DNA from: Limnoglobus roseus | GTDB taxonomy: Bacteria; Planctomycetota; Planctomycetia; Gemmatales; Gemmataceae | DNA: 64,000 nucleotides | Reading direction: 5' to 3' | Assembly: GCF_008254045.1 (NCBI RefSeq) | Contig: NZ_CP042425.1 | Coordinates: 4,278,001-4,342,000 of the forward strand | Part shown: positions 25,825-34,187 of the stretch, piece by piece | Numbering within the stretch: position 1 is the stretch's first letter | Layout: every line of letters starts with the position of its first letter | The notes under the pieces: generated by a model | Seen by the model: only the letters and a program-made list of their open reading frames with translations | Told to the model about the DNA's origin: nothing | Database searches by the model: none | Made by a program: the position numbers and the translations under genes

Positions 25825-27288
25825 CTGTACCGGTAGTCATTCATCGCGCGAGCAGGAGAGGACGTGGCAGGAGCCGATTGCCGAACCAGCCCAGCGTCTG
25901 ACCGACGTGATCCACCACCGAACGGGCTCGGCGGCGACACGTCTCGAACACGGACATCAGCACCCCCTGCGCTCGCGCGCCCGAGTCCGTCCGGTTGCCG
26001 CCCCACACCTTCCGATTCACCACCGCCGGGCGGATGGCCTGCTCGGCCTGCCAGTTGGTGGGCTCGATCCGCGGGTCGAACACGAACGCGAACCACTGCT
26101 CGAAGTGGTTCCGCAAGTGCTTCGCCAAGGTCGCGTACTCGGGCACGGCCCGCGGTCGGCTCACCAACTCCAGCAGGCGGTCGTCGAACGATACCCGATG
26201 CGCGTCGCGTTGGTCGTCGGACCACGCGCCCGGCACGTACTCGTTGCGCCAGTGGATCGCCTCGGTGAACAGTCCGATCACCTGTCGCGGGAACCGCACG
26301 GCTCCGCGGGTGGCACCCGCCAGCCGCTCCCGGGCGCGGCGGAGTACGTGGGCCACGCACTGCTGGTGGATCGCGTCCTCGAACCGCTCGTAGGAGGCGA
26401 ACCCGTCGTGGCTCAGGACGCCCGACCAGTTCCGCCCGATCACCCGCTCCAAGGGGTCGGCACTGCGCTTTGAGTCGATGGCGTAGGCGGTGGCCCGGTC
26501 ACCGACCCAAGCGTGAAGCCAGGCCGGTTGCCCTCCGATCCGCCACCCCGTCTCGTCGGCCGCGATTTGCTCGGACGACCGCACCTCGTCGAGGATGAGC
26601 CGGTAGTCGGGCTCCAGCCGGGTCGCGGCCCGCAGGCCGATCTGGGCGCTGGCTCCGCGAGTCAGCGTGATGCCGAACAGGGTCTGGAAGATCGACGCGA
26701 CCTTGCCGTGCGACAATCCCATCTGGGTGTGCAGGAGCGTGGCAGCGGCCTGCGCGTCGGGGCCGATCTGGCTGGCCGCAGCGCCCAGCGCGTCGGAGGT
26801 CTGGAGCGGGTGCCGGCCCTGGGTACGCTTGCCGCACGACTCGCAGTGCCCGATATGGACGCTGAACTTGCGGACCAGTGGGGCGCGCGGGATGTCGGTC
26901 TGGAACTGGTCGGCAGTGCCCGTCTCGACGATGCGGCCCCGGCAGTGCGGGCACGCATCGGGGAGGTTGGCGTCGTGGCGCTCGGCAATCGGTTCGGTTG
27001 GCGAGGGGCGGTGGCGATGAGTGCCGTGGGCGTCGCCCGACTTGCGGCCCGGCGTCTTCGGGTCGGGCTTGGGCGGCCCCTTGCGGAACGGGGCGGCTTG
27101 GCGCTTACCGGCGCGTGTTGCCTCCTCCAGCTTCCGGGTCAGTTCGGCGACCTGGGCCGTGAGTTCGGCGACCTGCTTGGAGAGTTCCCGGCAACCGGGA
27201 CACACCGGCTCGTCCATGCGCGTATCGTAGTCGCAGGGGTGGGAAACCACCACTCACCGCCCGAGGGCGCTAATCAAGTACCTGACAG
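25825..27288 (-). mobile_element. IS66-family element, single-transposase (ISBst12-like) type
   Basis: One long transposase gene with no tnpA or tnpB. Beyond its start lies TAATCAAGTACCTGACAG (27271-27288); near its stop lies CTGTACCGGTAGTCATTCA (25825-25843). The reverse complement of the first shares scattered bases (GGTA-T) with the second, so these are tentative, weak terminal repeats. The exact ends and any target duplication could not be fixed. Confidence 0.5.
25841..27217 (-). CDS. IS66-family transposase (single-ORF type)
   Basis: 458 residues from ATG at 27217. An N-terminal coiled coil (SKQVAELTAQVAELTRKLEE) is followed by a proline/lysine-rich linker, a C-x2-C ... C-x2-C zinc finger (ACPHCRGR and HCESCGKRTQ), and the DDE domain: IAADETGWRIGGQPAW, GVLSHDGFASYERF and EPTNWQAEQAIRPAVVNRKV provide the triad. 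The frame is intact. It is clearly different from the three-gene IS66 at 19-21 kb. Confidence 0.9.
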   Translation of the reverse strand: MDEPVCPGCRELSKQVAELTAQVAELTRKLEEATRAGKRQAAPFRKGPPKPDPKTPGRKSGDAHGTHRHRPSPTEPIAERHDANLPDACPHCRGRIVETGTADQFQTDIPRAPLVRKFSVHIGHCESCGKRTQGRHPLQTSDALGAAASQIGPDAQAAATLLHTQMGLSHGKVASIFQTLFGITLTRGASAQIGLRAATRLEPDYRLILDEVRSSEQIAADETGWRIGGQPAWLHAWVGDRATAYAIDSKRSADPLERVIGRNWSGVLSHDGFASYERFEDAIHQQCVAHVLRRARERLAGATRGAVRFPRQVIGLFTEAIHWRNEYVPGAWSDDQRDAHRVSFDDRLLELVSRPRAVPEYATLAKHLRNHFEQWFAFVFDPRIEPTNWQAEQAIRPAVVNRKVWGGNRTDSGARAQGVLMSVFETCRRRARSVVDHVGQTLGWFGNRLLPRPLLLAR

Positions 27289-27384
27289 AAGCGCCCGGCG
27301 AAGAAGAAGGCATCGGAGTAAGAGACCGGACAGTAAATGATCCGCAACCCTCGCGTTCGAAGACGCGAGGGTTTTCCGTTCGCA

Positions 27385-27876
27385 TCACTTCTCGTCCGAC
27401 CAGCACCCGAGCAATCGGCGAACGACGACGAGTTGCCCGAGGTGATAGTTCGCGTGGTCGGCGACCAGCATCGCCTCCCGAAGGACCGTCTGCCCGTACC
27501 CGTGTTCGAGTTTGGCGAACAGGTCCGTCTTCGGGTCCGACACCAACGCCTCCATGCGTGCGGCGTCCGCGTGATAATGGGTGATCGCCCGGCCCCACGC
27601 CGCCTCGTCGGGCGGCGCATCCCCATCTGGCCAGTACCCGTCCGGCCACACGGGGGACTTGTGCTCAGGGTTTACGGAAAATTCCACGATGTCCCACTGC
27701 GCGATCCGCAGATGTTCGAGCAACCGCCAGGGGGTGTGCGGGATGGGGGAGGCCTTGGCGCCGCGAAGCGCGGGCGGGATGCCCTCTGTCGCCTTCTCGA
27801 ACGTCAGGTGAGCGGACCCGCCGTGCAGCAGTTCGAGCAGATGGTCGCGGAGCTTTTGTTGTGGATCGGTCGACAT
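27385..27876 (-). CDS. DinB superfamily protein
   Basis: 163 residues from ATG at 27876. DinB four-helix features are visible: HTPWRLLEHLRIAQWDIVEF near residue 47 with the first histidine, and MLVADHANYHLGQLVVVRRL near the C-terminus with the remaining histidines. It is not closely similar to the other DinB protein at 17.7 kb. It is likely a metal-dependent thiol S-transferase-like protein, substrate unknown. It lies between an IS66 element and the kinase gene. Confidence 0.82.
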   Translation of the reverse strand: MSTDPQQKLRDHLLELLHGGSAHLTFEKATEGIPPALRGAKASPIPHTPWRLLEHLRIAQWDIVEFSVNPEHKSPVWPDGYWPDGDAPPDEAAWGRAITHYHADAARMEALVSDPKTDLFAKLEHGYGQTVLREAMLVADHANYHLGQLVVVRRLLGCWSDEK

Positions 27877-27984
27877 TCACCAGCCCTCTATGATCTCGAG
27901 ACGTCGGGGCATCATAGCGCCGATCGACGCCGACGCAATCTGAACGCCAGCCTGATCGACATCGCAGTTCGTTACCAAATGAAC

Positions 27985-30657
27985 TTAAGGAACAAGAGAC
28001 CGTCGCCAGTTTTGGTTCAGTTCTTCGACAGATTTTCCAGTAAGCCTCTTCCACACGTCAGGGCTGTACGTATTCATACGCAAATGCGTATTCAAATCCA
28101 TAACTAGCGTAGGGTTATAATTCTTGGCAACATAAGCCAGGAACGAGGCAGTTGTCTTATAGCCTGCGTCGTACCTGGCTTTCTCTGGAGAGAGGTCGAC
28201 TGCGTTCTGCGATTCATACTTCCAGAAACGAATGTAGTCGGCGATCCCTTCCACAAGCCAACCATGCAATTTTTTGTTTCTATAGTTCTGAACGCAGTGG
28301 ACAGCTTCGTGGACAACGACGCCAAAATCGTTCGGGTGCGCTCTGAAATATTGAAATGATCCGGTAATGATCCCCCCTTCCGATGAGGCCAAGCCGTTTG
28401 GATCATTCTTCAATACGAAACGAATTTGCGTTGCCGGCTTGAATTCTTTGCTGGCTAACTCAGAGCAGATCATCGGGTATTGTGTCTCGCAAATTTTGAT
28501 TGCCTGCTCGCCCCACTCGCGCATTCCTGGTGCAGCTGTGACATCCAGAGAAAACTCAACCGGATAGCGAAAGGTGCGAACCTGGGGGTTCGAATCAATC
28601 GCGATTTCTCGGATGACGAGTGGGTGTTTCATATCTTCTGATGGGCGAATGCGAATTGCAATTGTCGATCGGCTCATGCCGATAATTTTCGCTACCCCTC
28701 CATCAAAGACTCCCGCCTGTTCAAATTTACTGCCATCTGAAGAAACTTCTAGCAAACCGGCGTCTAGAGAATCCATACCGTTTGGACGGCCAGTGAGAAC
28801 GTTAACCGATGCAAGTTTGACCGACTCGCCAAAGGTCAAAATGACATAGTCTTCCTTTGTTGCATTTCGGTTGGACGCGAAGAAAGTGTTCGGCTCGGCA
28901 TCAAATGCGAACTGACGTATTTGCCCACCTGCAGTAGGAAGGGATGAATCAATTTTCACCAGGTGCGTGTTTCGGATTGCTGCCTGTGCAGGAGTGACTT
29001 GCCCTTCCTGTTTTGGCGCAGGAGCTACCGCCGCAGCTTCTTGTTTAGGAGCGGAAGGAACTGCCGCCATCTCTTGCTTAGGAGAAACTCGTTGATCAGG
29101 AGTTTTCGCGGCAGTGACGCCTTGGACCAGGTCGATTTCTGATTTCGCGGGCCCAGATTCTACTGTCACTCGAATTGTTTCGTTTTTGTTAATCGTGAAC
29201 TCAGATTTTGAGAGCTTCAGTTCCTCTGATCCCTCGAATCTGATCTTGTAGTTTCCCGTATCAATTTTCTTACGTCGCTCTTCCGGTACGAACCGGTATT
29301 TTTCCTTGCCGTCTCCGCCGGTGAGTACCAGTATGCCATTCTTAACTTTGGCCTCCACTGCCGGCTCGTCGATCTCAATCACTAACGTCCCGCTTGGCGA
29401 GCCTGAACGCATTAGTGTACCGACAAGCAAACTCCCAATAAGCAGACAGCCAGTTATCGCAGCAATAAGCCACCATCTGGACCGTATGCGGTCCTTTTCA
29501 ATGGATTTATTGCTTTTTCGAGAATTCCGATGGGGCGTGGAGCGGCTCTTTGGTTCCGGCTTTGGTGATTCGCTGAATTGATCGAACGGATCCTGCATCA
29601 CGGGGAAGTTTTTTTCGACAATGACGACATCGATGTCAGAAACGCCGATTTGGGACTGCTTCAGATATCCATCGATCGCTTCTACAATCGTTTTCATCGA
29701 GGAGAATCTCGCTGCGGGATCTTTCGCCATCGCGGTTTCTGCAATAGTTGAAAGAGCCTTATCAGCCTCGGACTGAAATTCACTAACGATAGGAACCGGT
29801 GCCGTAAGAATTTGGCTGAGTACACCGATGAGCGTGCCGCTGTACGGCGTCTTGCCCGTGAGCATCTCAAACAAAATCACGCCGATCGCATATATATCGG
29901 TAGCGGGACCAATGGAGGCCAGATCGCCTCGGACCTGCTCGGGAGACATATAGCTTGGCGTGCCAAGGATGCCTCCCTCTTTGGTCAATTTTGCCTCATT
30001 TGGGTTTACTTCTGTTACACGCTTTGCAAGCCCGAAGTCCATGATTACCGGTACATCATTCGGCAGCAGCATCACATTCCCAGGTTTCAGGTCGCGATGG
30101 ACGATCCCCTTACGGTGAGCGTGATCGAGACCTAAAGCCATAGCTCGCACGATCTCGGCAGCCCGAGCCGGCGGCATCAACTTCTCATGCGCAATCTCAC
30201 TGTCAAGCGGTGTACCTTGAATAAGCTTCATCGAAATGAATGGTCGCCCATCAAGCACGCCGGTATCGAAAATAGTGCAGATGTTCGGATGGTCGAGAGC
30301 AGCCACCGACTTTGCTTCGCGGACGAAGCGTTCGGTCTTTTGAGAATCCGATGCATCGAAAAACGGTAATTTGAGCGCGACCTCTCTCTCAAGCGTTGAA
30401 TCGATTGCGAGGTAAACCGCTCCCATTCCTCCGCGTCCCAGCAGTTTCTGAATCCGATACCTGCCGAATTTTGCGGGCAAGACAGGAAATGGATCTTGCG
30501 TTGATATGGGTTGGACCTTGGCCGTATTTTCAGTTATACCGTTGAAGGTTGCGGTAGCGACGAAAGCAACCCCACACTTCGGACACTTGACAGATCGCCC
30601 CGCGACGGTGTCATTGGCTGTGCAAATTGCGCCGCAACTTGGGGCAGGACATCTCAG
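27985..30657 (-). CDS. Ser/Thr protein kinase fused to a basic-secretory-protein-type metallopeptidase domain
   Basis: The kinase domain begins FGRYRIQKLLGRGGMGAVYL, with catalytic GIVHRDLKPGNVML and DFGLAKR. An in-frame zinc ribbon lies upstream (RCPAPSCGAICTAND and KCPKCGVAF), as in other planctomycete kinases, so the true start lies before TTG at 30480; the only start-like codon is CTG at 30657, which is uncertain. After the kinase come a transmembrane helix (WWLIAAITGCLLIGSLLVGT), an Ala/Pro/Gln-rich linker, a possible discoidin-like module, and a C-terminal domain with HEAVH in DFGVVVHEAVHCVQNYRNK, then LHGWLVEGIADYIRFW, matching the plant basic secretory protein family. The kinase faces the cytoplasm and the peptidase-like part the outside. 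The gene is AT-richer than its neighbours. Confidence 0.85.
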   Translation of the reverse strand: MRCPAPSCGAICTANDTVAGRSVKCPKCGVAFVATATFNGITENTAKVQPISTQDPFPVLPAKFGRYRIQKLLGRGGMGAVYLAIDSTLEREVALKLPFFDASDSQKTERFVREAKSVAALDHPNICTIFDTGVLDGRPFISMKLIQGTPLDSEIAHEKLMPPARAAEIVRAMALGLDHAHRKGIVHRDLKPGNVMLLPNDVPVIMDFGLAKRVTEVNPNEAKLTKEGGILGTPSYMSPEQVRGDLASIGPATDIYAIGVILFEMLTGKTPYSGTLIGVLSQILTAPVPIVSEFQSEADKALSTIAETAMAKDPAARFSSMKTIVEAIDGYLKQSQIGVSDIDVVIVEKNFPVMQDPFDQFSESPKPEPKSRSTPHRNSRKSNKSIEKDRIRSRWWLIAAITGCLLIGSLLVGTLMRSGSPSGTLVIEIDEPAVEAKVKNGILVLTGGDGKEKYRFVPEERRKKIDTGNYKIRFEGSEELKLSKSEFTINKNETIRVTVESGPAKSEIDLVQGVTAAKTPDQRVSPKQEMAAVPSAPKQEAAAVAPAPKQEGQVTPAQAAIRNTHLVKIDSSLPTAGGQIRQFAFDAEPNTFFASNRNATKEDYVILTFGESVKLASVNVLTGRPNGMDSLDAGLLEVSSDGSKFEQAGVFDGGVAKIIGMSRSTIAIRIRPSEDMKHPLVIREIAIDSNPQVRTFRYPVEFSLDVTAAPGMREWGEQAIKICETQYPMICSELASKEFKPATQIRFVLKNDPNGLASSEGGIITGSFQYFRAHPNDFGVVVHEAVHCVQNYRNKKLHGWLVEGIADYIRFWKYESQNAVDLSPEKARYDAGYKTTASFLAYVAKNYNPTLVMDLNTHLRMNTYSPDVWKRLTGKSVEELNQNWRRSLVP

Positions 30658-30783
30658 GCGTATGGCGATGGCAAACCTCGGGTCTAAGCCGAAGGCTACC
30701 GGCGCGGTTACTCCGCAGTCGGCAGTGGGGGGATGTGCGAAGTAGTTTACGGGCCAAGTCTAGCCACCGCAATGCTCTTCAGT

Positions 30784-31023
30784 TCAGTACTCTACCGCCC
30801 CTACGACGAGATGATTTTTCACCTCAATCGCGATGATAATCATCTCACCATTCTCAGCGTAGTCGCGATCGGCAGCCTGAAGCCACTCCATTCGCCCCTG
30901 CAGGCAGTGGACGTAAATGCGTTCGAGATTTCGCCCGGTCACGGTTACTTCTTTCGTATCGCTTTCACCGACGAACCGCAGCTTGAACGACGTGGACGGC
31001 ATATACTCGGCCTGCGTGTCCAT
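30784..31023 (-). CDS. Hypothetical protein, 79 aa
   Basis: From ATG at 31023, in the same frame as and 126 bases upstream of the possible kinase start, separated by TGA. The sequence is beta-rich (SFKLRFVGESDTKEVTVTGR, then MIIIAIEVKNHLVVGAVEY) without a recognised family. Codon use and local GC resemble the kinase gene rather than the surrounding DNA, so the two may have arrived together. Confidence 0.5.
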   Translation of the reverse strand: MDTQAEYMPSTSFKLRFVGESDTKEVTVTGRNLERIYVHCLQGRMEWLQAADRDYAENGEMIIIAIEVKNHLVVGAVEY

Positions 31024-31180
31024 GCCGCGGTAGAGGAACGAGGTCCACCCGTTCCGCCCCCTGATCGTCAGTGCAGTTACCCATCGATCCTTGGCGATGG
31101 CCGCACAGCGTCCGAGGTCTTCGACGGCTACCTCGCCACGATCAACGCCATGCAGAACACCACCAACCGGAGCAACGACA

Positions 31181-31420
31181 ATGAAACGCCGCTTCCTGAT
31201 TGCCGCCTTACTTCTGGCCGGGTGTCAGCCCTCCGCCAAGCCATCGCTGGCAATCCTGCCGCCCGCTGACCTCGTCGCGCGGTGTGAGCGGTTGCCAGAC
31301 CTGAAAGGCGATTCCCTGCAGGCCGTATACGACTACGCCCTCGCCACGACTTTCGCATATCACCGCTGCGAGGCCAAGCACGCCGCGCTCGCGAAGTGGA
31401 GCCGGGAGGTGAACCAGTGA
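31181..31420 (+). CDS. Small lipoprotein resembling phage Rz1-type outer spanin
   Basis: 79 residues from ATG at 31181. It has a lipoprotein signal (FLIAALLLAGC), then PSLAILPPADLVARCERLPD, LKGDSLQAVYDYALATTFAY and HRCEAKHAALAKWSREVNQ. The proline-rich start, paired cysteines and terminal helix ending in a tryptophan are the pattern of phage Rz1-like lysis lipoproteins. The stop overlaps the next gene (GTGA). It is likely a prophage or tailocin remnant; no other phage structural gene is recognisable nearby. Confidence 0.55.
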   Translation: MKRRFLIAALLLAGCQPSAKPSLAILPPADLVARCERLPDLKGDSLQAVYDYALATTFAYHRCEAKHAALAKWSREVNQ

Positions 31421-31587
31421 CCCCGTACCGGCAGAGCCGAATCGGCAAACAGGTCAACGGACTGCTCGGCGGATTCGCCGTCGGCTTTCTGGTCGTACTC
31501 CTTTTCGCCCTGTGCTCCTGCGTGTCGTGCCCCGCAGGCAAGGACGCACTCTGCCCGACGTTCCCGACCGCGGCACCGAGACAATAG
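31417..31587 (+). CDS. Small membrane protein coupled to the Rz1-like gene
   Basis: 56 residues starting with GTG at 31417, whose start overlaps the upstream stop; GGGAGG lies 6 bases before it. One hydrophobic helix (LLGGFAVGFLVVLLFALCSC) is followed by a cysteine-containing tail. It may act in the same lysis cassette. No family recognised. Confidence 0.5.
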   Translation: MTPYRQSRIGKQVNGLLGGFAVGFLVVLLFALCSCVSCPAGKDALCPTFPTAAPRQ

Positions 31588-31619
31588 TCGGCCGCGCGAA
31601 CGGCGAATCGGGAACCCTT

Positions 31620-32252
31620 TCAACGGTCGCCGACTCCGCGGAGGAGTTTGAACAACGACGAACCGCCCGGCAAGCCACGCCGCCCGAGCGTAAGCGCTTG
31701 GTCGATTCCCGCCCACGATTCCCCCGGCGCCGCCGCAACCGCCCCGGACTTCACCGCCGGCCACCGCCCGGTCCGCCGCTTGTGCTCCTCGGCCCACGCA
31801 CGGATTCTCCCGCCGACAAACCCGGCAGGTTGCGGGCGTACCTCACCCCGCGCTTCCGCGCCAGCAGCTTCGCCACCGAATCGCTGCCCGGAAGCCCTCG
31901 CGTTCCCGCCACCATGGCCGAATCGACCAAGTACCACGTTTCGGTCGGGGCCGCGACCACGACTCCGCATTCACGCCGGGGCCACTTCCCGGTTTCAGCC
32001 CGTTGCACGTCGGCCCACCCGGGGATCAGTTCGGCCGTCAGGAGCATGGCCGACATGTGGTTGCGGACGCCGCGATGCGCTTCAAGGAACTGGGGCAGCG
32101 TACAACCGCCGTGAAGGCCCCGCCCGCCGTTGACGAGCGCCTTGTGAACCGCATTCCACGTCTCGCCCGGCGCGGCCCGCCCGCCCCCTGATGTTTCTTG
32201 CGGCCATTCGCTTCCGACGTGTCTGCCTTGACCACAACACCCGCTCCGACGA
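31620..32252 (-). pseudogene. Degenerate repeat-domain protein of planctomycete type
   Basis: Three tandem units of about 60 residues are read in minus-strand frames: one begins EWPQETSG and has ETWNAVHKALVNGGRGLHGG, the second has WADVQRAETGKWPRRECGVV and RGLPGSDSVAKLLARKRGVR, the third WAEEHKRRTGRWPAVKSGAV and RRGLPGGSSLFKLL. A one-base frame break lies near 31806-31812 between units two and three. The 5' end is cut at the IS3 end at 32253. I recall this W-A-D ... GRGLPGGSSL repeat from Gemmata-type genomes; function unknown. Confidence 0.6.
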
Positions 32253-32325
32253 GTGCAAGGTATAGTGGACCCCGAAACTGAGACCGCCAGGTAAGCTACT
32301 CTGGCGGCCCTCGGAGGTGGTCCTG

Positions 32326-32613
32326 ATGACGGCGAAGCGGAAGACCCACACGGCGGCGTTCAAAGCCCAGGTCGCTCTGGCCGCGGTGAAGGGCGACAAG
32401 ACGGTCAACGAGTTGGCCGCCCACTTCGGCGTCCACCCGACCCTCATCCACGGGTGGAAGAAGCAACTCCTGGCCGGGGCCGAGGCCGTGTTCGCCGCCG
32501 GAGCGAAGGCGGTCGCCCCCGGCGACGACCAGACACCCGCGCTGTACGAGCAGATCGGCCGGCTCAAGGTCGAGCTCGACTGGGTGAAAAAAAAAGCTGC
32601 GACGTTCGGTTGA
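32326..32613 (+). CDS. IS3 OrfA (helix-turn-helix protein)
   Basis: 95 residues from ATG at 32326. TAAFKAQVALAAVKGDKTVN, then ELAAHFGVHPTLIHGWKKQL, is the HTH_Tnp_1 domain, followed by the leucine-zipper-like helix LYEQIGRLKVELDWVKKK. It ends shortly after a run of nine A at 32587-32595, where slippage or frameshifting could fuse it to OrfB. OrfA binds the IS ends and modulates transposition. Confidence 0.88.
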   Translation: MTAKRKTHTAAFKAQVALAAVKGDKTVNELAAHFGVHPTLIHGWKKQLLAGAEAVFAAGAKAVAPGDDQTPALYEQIGRLKVELDWVKKKAATFG

Positions 32614-33454
32614 CGACCTGCGGCCGCTGATCGACCCCGGGCACGCCGACCTGAGCGTCCGTCGGCAGTGCCAACTGGTCGGGCTCGGCCGGGCCACGTA
32701 CTACCGGGGGCCGGCCGAGGAGTCGGCCGACAACCTGGCCCTCATGCGGCGGATCGACGAGCAGTACACGGCCTGCCCGTTCTACGGCAGCCGGCGGATC
32801 GCCCGGTGGCTGGCCCGCAACGGCCACCCGGCGAACCGCAAGCGGGTCCAGCGGTTGCTCCGGGTCATGGGCCTGGAAGCCATCCACCCGAAGCCGAAGC
32901 TGTCGGCCGGGCGGGGCCACCCGGTGTACCCGTACCTCCTCCGCGGCGTGCCGATCGACCGCGTCGGGCAGGTGTGGAGTGCCGACATTACATACCTGCC
33001 GCTGCCCGGCGGGTTCATGTACTTGGCCGCCACCATCGACTGGTACAGCCGGTACGTGGTGGCCTGGCGGTTGTCGAACACGCTCGACGGGGCGTTCTGC
33101 CGGGACATGCTGGACGAGGCGTTGGCGGCCGGCACCCCGGAGGTGTTCAACACCGATCAAGGGGTGCAGTTCACGGCCGGGGCGTGGGTCGAGCGGGTGG
33201 AGGCGGCCGGGGCGCGGGTGAGCATGGACGGCCGGGGGCGGTGCCTGGACAACGTGTTCGTCGAGCGGCTGTGGCGGACGGTGAAGTACGAGGACGTGTT
33301 CCTGCGGGGATACGAGACGGTGACCGAGTTGGAGCGGGGGTTGAAGGCGTACTTCACCTTCTACAACGAGGCCCGCTTGCACCAGTCACTGGGGTACAAG
33401 ACCCCGGCCGAGGTGTACCGGGCCGGACGGTCAAAAGAGCCGGCGAAGGAGTAG
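32597..33454 (+). CDS. IS3 OrfB (DDE transposase)
   Basis: About 285 residues, read in the +1 phase relative to OrfA from the A9 run (KLRRSVDDLRPLIDP onward). ATG at 32744 would truncate the conserved HTH_21 region, so expression probably needs a shift at the A-run. The rve catalytic core shows WSADITYLPLPGGFMYLAAT, VFNTDQGVQFT and DNVFVERLWRTVKYEDVFLR, giving the D, D, E triad with the K/R seven residues on. It is otherwise intact. Confidence 0.88.
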   Translation: MRRSVDDLRPLIDPGHADLSVRRQCQLVGLGRATYYRGPAEESADNLALMRRIDEQYTACPFYGSRRIARWLARNGHPANRKRVQRLLRVMGLEAIHPKPKLSAGRGHPVYPYLLRGVPIDRVGQVWSADITYLPLPGGFMYLAATIDWYSRYVVAWRLSNTLDGAFCRDMLDEALAAGTPEVFNTDQGVQFTAGAWVERVEAAGARVSMDGRGRCLDNVFVERLWRTVKYEDVFLRGYETVTELERGLKAYFTFYNEARLHQSLGYKTPAEVYRAGRSKEPAKE

Positions 33455-33506
33455 CTTAAATTCGTCGGTTTTTGGTCTCGCAAATGGGGTCCACTATACG
33501 TTGCAC

Positions 33507-33975
33507 CCGCGGCTGACGAACGGGCCAGGTGTTCACGGTCGAGTCGCTTCCGAGCCTCGCGGTTGTACGTCGGCGAAGAAGTAAACTCTCTGGCATTCCA
33601 GGGCGCAGTCTCGACGTAGTCAACGTAAACGAGTGGCTTGCCTTTGTCGGGATCGAGCCGCGCAACGTGACTGGCGAGTTCCACCATCATGAGCCCCTGC
33701 ATCTGCCGCTTGAACTTTATGCCGAAGGCGCGGTAGGCGAGCATGCCGGAGGTCTGCAACGCCTTCCGCGCCCAGCTCCAGTGAAAGTGCTGCGGCAGGT
33801 CGGTGAGATCCGCTCCGCTCCTGCGCAACTCTTTGAGTGCGCGAAGTCGCTTCGGTTCCCACGCGATCTCGACGTCGATGAGTTCCGACTCGTCGAGCTC
33901 CTTATGGAGCATCGCTTTGAGGGCCGCACCTGTCGCGCGTTCGATGATCGCAACGGCCTCTTTTGCTTGGCTCAT
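33507..33975 (-). pseudogene. GNAT-type toxin-like acetyltransferase truncated by IS3
   Basis: ATG at 33975 overlaps the stop of the ribbon-helix-helix gene as ATGA. About 156 native codons are read (MSQAKEAVAIIERATGAALK, HFHWSWARKALQTSGMLAYR, MVELASHVARLDPDKGKPLV, YVDYVETAPWN), then the frame enters the IS3 right end. The visible part fits the first strands and the beta-4 region of a GNAT fold; the acetyl-CoA loop (R-x-x-G-x-G) and C-terminus are missing. With the RHH gene it resembles an RHH-GNAT toxin-antitoxin operon (TacAT/AtaRT type), now inactivated. Confidence 0.6.
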
Positions 33976-34187
33976 AGGACCAGCAGCTCCGCTTTCTTCT
34001 GGGCCTTCTCATCTTCGAAGACGAGCTTGTCGCCAGCCGCGAGTCGAGCATCGACCATCTGGAAGAGCCTGAGTGCTTGACGAAGGACAGCCGTTTTTGT
34101 CAGCTCTTTCCTTTTCGCCAACTCTTCCAGGACCCGCATCTCGGCGTCCGTCAGGTTCAGCGTCATCGTCTTCTTGGCGTCGCTCAT
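33972..34187 (-). CDS. Ribbon-helix-helix antitoxin-like protein
   Basis: 71 residues from ATG at 34187, with AGGAGA upstream. The sequence KKTMTLNLTDAEMRVLEELA, then KRKELTKTAVLRQALRLF, is a ribbon-helix-helix DNA-binding domain, with a C-terminal tail for partner binding (KLVFEDEKAQKKAELLVL). The gene is coupled by ATGA to a truncated GNAT-type gene. It probably represses its own promoter in the AT-rich region upstream and neutralised the acetyltransferase. Confidence 0.75.
   Translation of the reverse strand: MSDAKKTMTLNLTDAEMRVLEELAKRKELTKTAVLRQALRLFQMVDARLAAGDKLVFEDEKAQKKAELLVL

Larger units (their letters stand above)
32253..33506 (+). mobile_element. IS3-family insertion sequence
   Basis: Contains orfA and orfB. 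Terminal inverted repeats are unusually long: GTGCAAGGTATAGTGGACC at the left and its complement at the right (ending GCAC at 33506) match over 21 bases with one mismatch. The core TGGACCCC starts at 32266 and its mirror ends at 33493. Just inside, GAGACC is also shared. No direct target duplication was seen. The element cuts the GNAT toxin gene on its right and the repeat-protein pseudogene on its left. Confidence 0.82.
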
